The position numbers and the translations under genes are program-made. Source: Ricordea florida (lineage: Eukaryota; Cnidaria; Anthozoa; Corallimorpharia; Ricordeidae). Taken from it: a DNA stretch of 64,000 nt. The stretch spans positions 38,129,038-38,193,037 of the forward strand of contig OX453273.1 in NCBI GenBank assembly GCA_949710005.1. Direction: 5' to 3'. A model generated the notes under the pieces. That model was not told the DNA's origin, ran no database searches, and saw only the letters and a list, made by a program, of their open reading frames with translations. Every line of letters begins with the position of its first letter. Positions within the stretch are counted from its first letter, which is position 1. Positions 25,901 through 37,900 of the stretch are shown piece by piece.

Positions 25901-28900
25901 AAAAACAACATTGCCACTAGTTTGCAAAAAGTCATCAGCTCCACTGTTTGGTCCACTTGTAATCTATTGGAAATAAAAAAGATTAAAAATTGAAATTATT
26001 GCTTTGTCCCATGCTCGTGTCATGTTGATTAATTCACCTTCACATTTCATTACCGAGCTTAAAATTAACCATCTTTATAAATTTATCACAACTCACGATG
26101 ACTTTGATAGTGTTGATCCAGGCCTTCTGATAGGGTGCGGGAAAAAAAAGAAAATTGTGCGGGTTTTGGGAGGCAAATTGTGCGGTAAAAAACGGCGATT
26201 GTGCGGGAATTGTGCGGGATTGCGCAATCGTGTAAACAAACAAATATTCGATCACTGGGCCCAAAAAAAAACCGACATGGAGGAATTTCTGGATAAATGA
26301 AAAGTGCAACAACTCCCCAACCTCGTCCCCAGGGCTTTTCCCTTTGAAATTGGGATAGGCGGGAAAAGACCCTGGCATCGGCTGGTCACGTGATCCTTCA
26401 TAAATATTCCAAGGCTCTAATTTATGCAACCTCTCCAATTGTTATTGGTGGTTGGAATTCCCCGCAAAAATACAAAAAGTCATAGTAATTTCGGCGGGCT
26501 GGTGACGCTAGTGTTGGGAAGTAATCAATCAAGTCTGTACAATCGAATACGTTTTCTGTGTTAAAAATCTCTTGTATGGAGCCGTCGACTCCGAAAAAGC
26601 TACACCCTCGAAATCCGGTGTGTCGCCTCTGTGGTGGTGCGTATGAAAGCCGTCACATGCTTCGGATTTTAGGCAAAAGCGGCATCGAAAAAAACCTTCT
26701 TGCGAAAATTCATCATGTCTGTGGAATTACTATAAGCGAGTCTGATTGCCTTCCAAAGTTAGTCTGCAGGAAGTGTGAAGCATTTGTTTTCAAGGTCAGC
26801 GACTTCAAACAAAAGAGTGCAGATATTCAAAGTGAACTTGTACAGGAACAAAGCTGTTCGGTGAAGCGTTGCACGGAATTATCGCCAACTTGTAAACAAC
26901 CCTCAAAGCGCGCAGCTACCGAGATCCTCGGAAAAATCTCTGCAAAACAACTTATGTTCGGACATAAACTGGTCCAGTCTAACGATGGTGACAATGAGGA
27001 ATCAATGGAAGAGGAAAATTCGTCCGCACTTGGGTTCAACAATGCCGAAGAGGTCGAAGATTCAAACACGCTACCTAAAGTTGTTTGTGACCATGAGCTC
27101 CAAGTAAACGACAACCAAATTATTGGAACATTGAATTCAAAGCCGGCCTCCTATGTGGCAGAAATTATAAGAGAACATTGCCCAAAAGTGCTTTCTTCGC
27201 TAAGATTGCTCATCAGCGAGGAGATCAACAAGGCCTGTCAGAAGCTGTGCAGACGTTTGGATGGCTCTGTGTTGTATGGCCACAGCTACGATAGCTTAAA
27301 GGATTTCAACTTTGACAGTGTTTGGAATGAAATAGAAAGCAACATTCCCTTTGTCGTTGATATCCTGAATGCTGTCTGTGGGAGAAGCTGTACATCTGCT
27401 GATTTACGAGTAAAATATGGCTTCATTTACTCGATTCTTATGAGCGAAAGATGGCACGAACTAAGTCTCTTGAAGCGCGTACACACAGTTTTAATTATAG
27501 AGGGTGGATGTACCAAGAAGGTGAGCATCTCTCTTATGAGCTAATTAGTTTCACTCTCGTAAGCTTAAGTCAGTTTTAGCTGACTTTTTTCTAAAATACC
27601 TGAAGTACAGGACTGACAATTTCGATCAAATAATTGCAGAGCTGGGTCCCTTCATGATCTGTAATCCAGTGAATTATACATGTAACTGTAGGTGCAAGCT
27701 ATTGCCTGAAAGAATCACATGTTATGAATTTTGATACTTGTTTGTTAACAAAATACATACTTGAATCGATTTTTGAGGTTATTAAGCCACATATAGTTTA
27801 CATTTTTAGCATTAGTAGGCTGCATCAGCTTTCAAGTAGAAATAAGAATTTCTAGTAGAAATTTATGTGAATATTTTTATTGAAAAAGATCATAATGACC
27901 TCATTCAAAACTAACCCTGAGTGTTGGTACCTGATGCAAAGTAATTTTGGTCTTAAGTTGGTAGACCTTTATTACATTTGAAGGTTCAGAGCTAAGCTCG
28001 GAAACCTGCCTATAGAAAATTTGCATAAAATGAGTAAATGATTTTAAAAATAAATAGGACATGTAATGACATTTCTCAAGGAAAAACTCCCAGTGTGAGA
28101 ATACTCTAATTTTAGTTTCTTTTTTTAACTCAGCTGCAGGAGCGACTGAACAAGCTTGGTGTTTGTCTCTCCCATGGAAGACGGGACATTCTATTGAAAC
28201 TTCTTGGTGGGCACTTTGCAGACAAAGTTGTTCAGAAAGGAAAGGGTGGTTCTGTTTTCCGTGGCACTGGAGATAACTGGGACTTGAAAGTCCTAAAGGG
28301 CCATATGAGAAAGGATGTGCAGAATGAAGATCTTCATTTATTTGCATCCAACCTTATTGAAAACCGGGTCAACTTTTCACACTTGCTTAATGTGCATCCT
28401 AAGGGGGACATTGTAAATTTTCCACGCCACCATTTCTCATTAAATGTTAATGAGTGGAAAGTGTATATAAACTGTTCAAAGGTTCTAACAGGAAGGATAA
28501 TTGTTGACTTTTTCCCAAAGTTCAAGTGGCTGAAGTCAGTCATCCCTACACATATTCCTCATGTTTACAGTGAAGAAATGGCTCAAAAATCCACCATTGT
28601 GAGCTTGCCACTTCTTAATGCCAATGAAGCTAAATATGAAGATTGTGTCAGCATTTTGAGATCTTACGAGCAGTGGATTGCAGAGATTTATGTCAAAGCA
28701 GGCTTACTTGATGAAGTACCTCATGTTGTCAACCCTGAAGTACCAGAGGGATCAGCAGCACCTGGCCAAACAAATGCTCACAAGGAGGATTCACCTGATG
28801 ATCCTATGAGGGAAATGAAGGTAGTTTTTGCTGGTGACCAGTTGACCCGAGTTAGATTTGCTGGTGCTAAAGATCTGCTTTCAGGCTCCCACACTCCATC

Positions 28901-31900
28901 AGATCGTTTTGAGCATTGCTCCCCATTTAAGCCAGTCATGTGGCACACAAAAGCTTCATTGCTGCAGTACTCTTATGCGTTCCTGTGCAAGGCAGAATCA
29001 GTTAACCAAATTGGAACTCTGAAATACTTTAGAGAAAAATTTAATCGCCGGAATGCCACCCCAGCCAAAGTACTGGATTCGTTTGAAGGGAGTGAGGAAC
29101 TATTTCTTAGTGTTGGCCGAGCTTACATTGTCACTGCAGCTCTTAGTTTCTTTGGAATGGCAAGTCTCGAGGATGTTCCATCCCACAACAAGTTCCCTTC
29201 AAACATTGCGCATCAAACTGAAGAAGACAAGAAAAGATATTTTGACAGTGTTTTTCAAAACTTTATTGATGAGTATCTTTTGCAAAAAAATGCCACTACA
29301 AATGGGGAGGAGGAGGATTATGTCTCCAATTATGCCCAATGCTACATCTTTCTCACCATCCTAATTTTGCAACTGAAAGACACTGCAGCAGAGGCAGATG
29401 GTGAAAGAAACCTCATAAATCAGAAGTTGCTGCTGTCTGTTTTTAAATCAATGGGTGCTTACAGCAAGTATGCCCTTGAAATGTTTGTAAGCATCGCTCA
29501 AATGGAATGCATGTTAACACCACGTATGTCAGAGGAATTCAAATGGGGTTTCTTTGTCAACTGGAGGGGTGGTGCTGGAAACAACATGGAAGATGACATG
29601 GCACAGGAAATCTTCAATCGACTGAGCAAGTCTGTTGTCCAGAGAATGGGGCCCAACAAGACATTCCAGTCAATCAGTAAAGTTTGCAAGGCTACAAATG
29701 GCATCACAGAGGTTAAGGAACAATTTGATGCTTCTGCTGGAATTCACCGGTCTTCTGTTCAACATACCACTCGGGATTCTTTCAAAGACGAAAAGGAGAT
29801 GGTTGAAGATCTTGTTCAATTGGATCCTTTCCAAAAAGTGCCTGGAAGATGCCATGGCAGCTTTCCTGACATCAAACGATGCCCCCTTAGGTACTTGAAC
29901 ATTGTTGAATTCCATCACTGGCTTGATAAGCATAAGCAAGAACTTTCATACAGAAACTAAAGTTACAACTTTCAGAAAAACTAGCAATTTAAGTTTTCAA
30001 GAAATATTTACAGGGCTGTAATTAGCAGCATGTTAATGGTCATAATCTGGTTCAAATTTTAGCCTGTTTTGCCTTAGTCTTCTTTTTTTTTTTTTTTCTC
30101 TTTCTCGCCCTTGTTTACTCCTTCCCAACTACTGAGAGCCATTCAAATTCCTGTGGTAGTGGCTAAAAATATATATATTAATATTAAATGCCATTGGAAA
30201 TAACCAATTATTATGGTTAAGTCTGTACATGAGCCAAGTAGCACATCAGGCTGGAGTCTACATCCAGTTTCAATAGCCTGAAAAAAAAAGCAAACATTTA
30301 TACTCACCCCCAGGATGGGATGGTAATCAATCACATGGCTACCCTGCAGCTTGAAAACCCTCAATACCCATTTATACACCTGGGTGGAGAGAGGCTCTGT
30401 GAGATTGTCAACCCAATGGCTTTGCCTCAGGGTCAAAACCAGTCCAGTATATTTGGAGTCAAGCTCACAAACCACAAGGCCACCATGCTTCATGAAAACA
30501 AGTTTGGGGTTGTTTCTATGACACTTAAGATAGGAAATGCAAGACAAAATCTGTCTGATTCAACCAAAATTATGTTGTACTACTTTGAATCCTGTGATGA
30601 TGTAGAATAGCATTTCTCGCTGAAATGGCAAAAAATATAAACATTTCGGTGGGGAGAATATAGTGATTTTCATTGCATGTAAGTTAAGACAACTTTTGTC
30701 AGTCACAGAAAATGTTAAATTATACCACTGAGGATGATGCCATAGCATGTAATATGCTCTTGACACTGATGTGCAGCTGATGTAATATTTAAGTTCTGTG
30801 GTTCTTCACATGCAGGCACTCATAAAAGCTTTGCCTTGTTTTTAAAAAAAACTGTGGGCATGTTTGAATTCTTGGACAATAAGGATGATACAGGAGAGGA
30901 ACAGGTTCTTTTCCCTTACTTAAAATATCACCTGATGTTAAAAAAACTTAAAAGAAAATTTTGGTATTAGACTATAGTGTATATTTGTAAAAAAGTAATG
31001 TTATGGGTACTTTATAGCATACACAGCCTAACAGTTAGAAGTCAAAATGTACAGCAGAGCCCTTACAATCATGGTTCTTAAATAACATCTTTTTCTTATC
31101 TCTTCTATTTTGAATCAGTTTACTATGATTTGCACGATTTGCTGTTAATAAGACATCACATAGGTCAATAGGCCCTTTGCAGGATCTAGTCACGTGCCTG
31201 GATACCACTTAGCAACGCCATGCTGGGACGCAAGCGTTCCAGCGCCATTTGTAAAACAAAGGCTGAACACTGAGGTTGTTGCGTGCGATCAAGCGAGACA
31301 AGTACCTTTCGAAAAGATTCCCATTACTACGATAGCGAATAATTTTTCTCTTACACAAGTTGGCTTTGACCTCTTGTGCTTTTTAACTGGATTCACCGGC
31401 AAATAAGCGACAATTTTTCTTCGATTCCTGCAGCAAGTCGGCGAGTGAACACGTGTCGACATGGCGAACTCTGAAGGTAGGGAATAACCTATAACTTTTT
31501 GTTATGAATTTTTACTTTCCTCTTTTCGCCATTTAACTTTCTTACTGTCTTTTGAGGCCTTCTAGAAAAGGTTATTGTAGCGTCGTTGAAAGTATTTGGT
31601 GGCCGCATCTGGTGGCAAAAATTGATTACAGTAACAGTGATTTCTGTTTCATACTTGACACTTTCAAGTAAAACAACACATCCCTCGATAAGGATTTCTT
31701 TGTGAAGATTCGAAAATAATAACTGTTCCTTGCACATGTACAGCTGGTGAAGGAACATCGAATATTCTGTTGGATTCGTGTGATGGTTCTCAGTCTCCAG
31801 TTCCCAAGAAGAAATCGAAAGGGGGAAGTTATCATTGCTGTGTGCCAAATTGTACTGGAGACTCACGGTATGACAGCTCTTTATCGTTTCATCGAATACC

Positions 31901-34900
31901 GAGCAGACCCAGTGATGACACTTTAAGAAAACTGTGGCTGGTCAAAATTAGGAGAGACATTGGACCATTTTTTAAGGTACAACTATAACCAATATATATG
32001 TTTACCTCATGTTGCTGTGGTTCTTGTTTATTGCTGACATGGCCTTCTATTTTAATGTGAATGAGCTTTTTATCCGAAGCCAACCGTTTACATCTTTGCT
32101 GGCTGTCTTTGTACATTTTTTCGCGTTAGCAGTAAAGTCATTGTACATTATTAAAGCGCATTGCAATACATGGCCCAAAGTATATGCTCCAACTTTTTTT
32201 CTTATTTTATTTCCATATTTCTGGGTTACAGATTACCAACAAGACCAGAGTGTGCTCTAAACACTTCCTTCCTGACTAGAGAGGTTCTCCACCAATGATG
32301 ATCTCATTAAGTTTTATACAGGATTTTGTTCCTACAAACACCTAAGTATGTTTTACAATTTTGCCAAGCCTACTGCTGAAAAAATGACATACTGTTATGC
32401 TTCTGGTGTCTTAGATAGTCGCCCTAATTGCCGGGTAATGTTATTGATAGATGAATTATTTATGTTCTTGGTTAGAGTGAAATTAGGCCTCTTTGAGCAA
32501 GATCTTGCACAACGTTTCAATATCCATATTTCATCAGTGAGCAGGAAAATTACTACTTGGGCCAATTATATGTATTTTCTTTTGGGTTCTCAGTCTATTT
32601 GGCCTTCTAGGGATGACGTAAATGCAAACATGCCTGAGGAGTTCAAGGAACTCTATCCAACAACAAGAGTTATTCTAGACTGCACTGAGGTTTTTGTGGA
32701 AACACCATCATCTCTTCTCTTACAGTCTCAGCTGTACTCGTCTTATAAAAGCAAAACCACCCTTAAAGGTTTAATAGGAATTGCACCACATGGTGCAATT
32801 ACATTCATTTCTTCTTTATTTACAGGTGCCATATCAGATAAAGAAATAACTAGATGTTCTGGTATAATAGATCTCTTAGAACCTAATGACTCAGTCATGG
32901 CAGACAAGGGTTTTGACATTGAAGCGATGTTAAGGGAAAGAGGGGTGGGACTTAATCTCCCTCCTTTTTTGCAAAGCAGGGACCAGTTTACGGCTAAACA
33001 AGTGCATGAAACTAAAACTATTGCCAAGCTTAGGATCCATGTAGAAAGAGCAATTAGAAGGATAAAAGAGTTCCACATTTTTGATTCACCAGTGCCCCTG
33101 TCGATGGTTGGCACTGTCAACCAAATATACACTGTTGTCTGTTTACTAACAAATTTTCAGGGACCCCTGATTCTGAAGGGTGGCGGTTCTATTGACAATG
33201 ATTAGTTCTAAAAAACAAGTAATATTTATTTATTAGTCTACAGCAATGGCTTACCACGATTATGTAAGAGGATCATAATATTGAAGAAGTGTTCACAGAT
33301 GATATGTATAATAAAACATTATAATTATCTTACACAAAACAGTGATTGAACCTACTAGTTACATGTGGGCAACTTAAAACATAACAACTCTCATTGGTGG
33401 GAAGAGGGGAGTAGAACAAAATGATATTAAGTATAATTTTCTCCTTTGCTTACTTAAAAAATAATTACTAAGATTACTGTTGACAATTAGTTTAAGAAAT
33501 AATTGAAGAAAAATGTGTCCACCTTATCCTTACTAGCTTGAAAGAAGTCTTTATCAAAGTAAATTCTTTGGCAAAAAAAATCTGTATCAGTCATGTAGGA
33601 AAAAAAATCACACCAATCAAGACCAGTCAGACCAAGCTGACATTGAACCTGTGAGTAGTATTCATGATTTTCCTTCAATTTCCTCTCCTGGGTAAAAGGA
33701 TCCACTCCTAAATATTTTACATTATTGAAACTAGTCTCCCCCTCTTTGACAACCTTAACTTCTAACAAACCAAATGGGTTACGGCCTTGGTTTGCTAAAG
33801 TTATATCATAAACCTTTCGGTCTGGACTACAACCAAGCCAAGGACATTTTGGATTGATGACCAGTCCTGATGGATAGAGGTTAACCATCCCCCCCTTTGC
33901 TACATTAGCATAGACCATTGAAGCTCTGGCCTCCAGCTGAATACCTCTCTTCATGGCAGGAGTGGTGACGTGACGGCTGGGATTAAGCTGTGCAACAAGA
34001 CTCTCAAAGTTCGAAACCCTCTTTGCACACAAGCCAAATTTGCTTGCTGTGATACGTTTCTTGCGAAGAAGGTGCCACAAATTGTTTTCACTCTGCGTGA
34101 CAGTTTTACTTTGCAGATCAATGGCAACTTCCCTTGTAACAAATAGAGACTCCAATGATGCTTGCTTTTCAGGGCTCAAACAAATTGAAACCCTATTTTC
34201 AAACCGGTCACCAGCATCAGGCAGCGGTAACTCAGGGTATGCCTCGCAGAATAAGTCATTAATTACGTATTCTTCTGATAATTTCTGCTGGTATGAGAGG
34301 ACACTGCCTCTTACAGCATGTCCAAATTTAGTTACAACAGAAGGTAATCCAGGGAGCTCTTGTACAGATGGAACAATAGAGGCCATCAATGGCTTGGGTG
34401 AGAGGTTGTTAAAATGACTCTTGCTAAGTATGCCATACATATTGGATGGGGAATATAGAGTGCTTTTAATGTACCTAGAGTAGTCAGCTCCCATCTGTGG
34501 TTTCTTGACCAACAAATCCTGGATTTCTTTTTGCTGAATAGTTTTACCCCTGGGAACACTCCACCGCTGTGGCAAACTGGTGCATGTTAAATCATCTGGC
34601 AAAGCCTTGAGACCATACAATTTACAGTGGGCCAGGTAGAAGAGTAAGGCTATTATATGATGGCAGTAGCCACTCATACCAGCAACACAGGAACACTTGG
34701 CATTGGTTATTTTGGGGTCCTCGTTTGCCTGTAGTGGCACAGACACTTCCAAAGAGTGTGGGGCTTCACTTTTCTTCATTGATCTGAAGCACTTGCCTTT
34801 GACTTTAGCTTTATCCGGAAAATATGTAACTAAAAGGAGCAGCATACAACAAAATCAGCGAATACTCGGTATCTGGGAAATACACCACTTACGTAAGCTT

Positions 34901-37900
34901 ACCTTTGATATCATGGAGATAACCTGGTTCTGCAAAGAATTTGTAGGCCTTTGCAGTATTTTCACAGCCAGAGGACTTCTTTGCATATTCCTCAACCTCA
35001 CTGAAAGATAGACTGGGGAATAAACTCAGATCCTGGGTCGTTGCTTCTCTTGAGTCTGACGCGGAGTTACCATCTGTACGATAAATATGGATTAAAGTCT
35101 CACAGAACATGTCATTTTTGCCACCAGATGCGGCCACCAAATACTTTCAACGACGCTACAATAACATTTTCTAGAAGGCCTCAAAAGACAGTAAGAAAGT
35201 TACATGGCGAAAAGAGGAGAGTAAGAATTCATAACAAAAAGTTATAGGTTATTCCCTACCTCCAGAGTTCGCCATGTCGACACGTGTTCACTCGCCGACT
35301 TGCTGCAGGAATCGAAGAAAAATTGTCGCTTATTTGCCGGTGAATCCAGTTAAAAAGCACAAGAGGTTAAAGCCAACTTGTGTAAGAGAAAAATTATCCG
35401 CTATCGTAGTAATGGGAATCTTTTCGAAAGGTACTTGTCTCGCTTGATCGCACGCAACAACCTCAGTGTTCAGCCTTTGTTTTACAAATGGCGCTGGAAC
35501 GCTTGCGTCCCAGCATGGCGTTGCTAAGTGGTATCCAGGCACGTGACTAGATCCTGCAAAGGGCCTATAGTTGAACTTAGCTGGTTTCTGAAGCAAGAAA
35601 TTAAATTGACTGGGAATTTCTTTTATGATTGACAAATCTTCTTTTTTCTTTGACCATGAGCCACTGGCTCAGGATATTGGGTAACAACCTTCCCTATTAT
35701 CACTGGTTTACTGGAAAATAATTTGTATTGATTCAGAAAATATTATCATAACTTCCATGTGAGTTGGTGTGATGTTAAGAAGATACAAGATACTGTTAGC
35801 ACAAAAATGACTATATACAGGGTTGTGCATTAAAAGTGCACAGCAGGCCTCTGTGACTTCTGTTGACCTTGGGCAACAATGAAATCTTAGTTTCTCAAAA
35901 CTAGTGGCTAGTCACCCTGTATTACATAAGGTATCTAGAGCTGTAACTCTCTTCAATTTTTCTTAGAGCCTAGAATCAAGTGGCAAAGTTACTAGATGTA
36001 AAAGAAATAATGACAGTAACTGATTAATTTATCTAATTTTGGCCATTGCCATTACATTTTAGTATGCTTGCAGAATCATTTGATCTTCAGTGACATGTCA
36101 GCCAACAAGGACATGTAAAACTAACCATAATAAAATGTGAACAGTCTTAAAGAGGCACAAAGCTCAGTCATGTTAAGTGTGACTGGTATTGTCTTCAATC
36201 AGTGGAGCATATTTGCTTATGAAGGAAAAAATCTTTGATGAACAGGTCTCATCCCATATTTTGTAATCATCAAGAAGGTCTGACTCTGTCTCAATGTAGT
36301 CAATTCCTTCCATGATCTTTTGAAGAGCATTTTCTTCATGAGAGAAACTGAAGAGCATCTCACCAGGTAAACTTGTTTGAGCCTCAAACTCATTTAGTTC
36401 ACTGAAAATAAGTTCTTCAAGCACAGCTTTATTTTCAGTTGGCAGGGTTCTCACTTTATGTTTAACTCTACTGGGCAATTTGTCCACAACATTGGTACAT
36501 CTTGCATCACAAACACAGCAACATCTCTCCTGATTAACAGTGGCATGTGGAAATCCCAAATACTCCAAAATGAGCTTGCGAAGACAAGTAGTTTGGGATT
36601 TGCAGTATTCCCTCATTGGATCTTGAACATCTAAACAAAAATGTTATCAGAATTATCGTGATCAGTTGAAAAGTCCTCACCAAATTTCAACACAGTGAGC
36701 TTCATCGACTACACATGCAGCCACATTTTTTTTGAAGACGTTGCCTTTCATCAGCTCTCGTCCTTCTTTGCTCAAAAGGGACTCTGGATGGGCAAATACT
36801 ATCTGGACATCTCCACTGAGGAGATTCTTGGATGGACTATTTAGCTTTGCCACGTTCACGGTTTCGTCGTTGTCATTTGGATTGAAGAGACTCTCTATAC
36901 CCTCTCGATAATCACTGGTCAGTTGGAGAACATCAGCGGTGACTCCTCTCTCTTCTAACACTTTAAGTTGGTCCTCGATAATGGAGTTCAGAGGACAAAC
37001 AACGATGACAATATTCTTGACTGCCTTTACAGGCAAAAAATTTGGCAAAAGCTGAAACAGGAGCGATTTGCCGAAACCAGTAGGCAGAACGGCAATAATA
37101 TCATATCCTTTCAGTAAATACTCGAAGCACTTCACCTGAAGTGGCTTTAAACAAAAGGAAGGAAAGTTACATCGGTTTAGAGCTATTCCAAGGCGACTGA
37201 TTACCGATAAGTTATCTCGCGATTCCGCCATGTTACTTGAAAATTATTTCACACGGTCGTCACATTGTAATTTATTACACCCAGAATTTTTGGGTGTTTG
37301 GGATCACGTGACCAGCCGATGCCAGGGTCTTTTCCCGCCTATCCCAATTTCAAAGGGAAAAGCCCTGGGGACGAGGTTGACAACTCCCCTCTTAGTTTGG
37401 CCATTAAACATAAACCAAATTTCTATTTTGCTACAACTTTGGCCAAAGTTTGTATCAACAAAATCCTGTTGCGTGACACGATCGATTAAGTTTATTCAAA
37501 ACCGTAATTCCCGGGCATAATTTCGCTTCGAAATAAAATCTTTTCGACCAGAACAAGGTGCTTTAAGAAAAATCCCGACGTTTTTGTACTTTCTTTGATA
37601 TGTAGAGCGAATATGATCTCGTGAAGGTTTAAAACTCTTCACGCTTTAAATTGCTGCAAAAACCACAACACCGAGACAAGATTAGACTGAGACTAGTGCC
37701 CAGGCTGGCACGGAGCTATGAAGAGCCGCCTTGTTGTTTTTATATCCGCTCGAGCTGTTCAATCGCGGAAAGCGGCGGATTTCTCGATTGTTTTGCTAGG
37801 TAAATAGCCTAAATATAGCCTAAAAAGTTTCTTTAAACCTTGGCAATCGATGGGAATACTGATTTAATTAGATTTTTAACCAAATCTTTCCATATTGTGC

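Larger units (their letters stand above)
31170..35566. mobile_element. ISL2EU-type (PIF/Harbinger-related) transposon, 4.4 kb
   Basis: TIRs of about 453 bases (31170-31622 and 35114-35566) start AGGCCCTTTGCAGGATCTAG and its inverse, and are flanked by AT on both sides (31168 and 35567), the 2-bp target known for ISL2EU elements. It encodes a THAP plus DDE transposase on plus and a SWIM plus YqaJ-nuclease protein on minus, the known gene pair of this group. It is nested in the 11.9-kb element and therefore younger than it. Confidence 0.92.

Noticed and set aside
29498..29939. Minus-strand frames opposite the DUF6589 gene
   Set aside because: Shadows of the long plus-strand coding exon.
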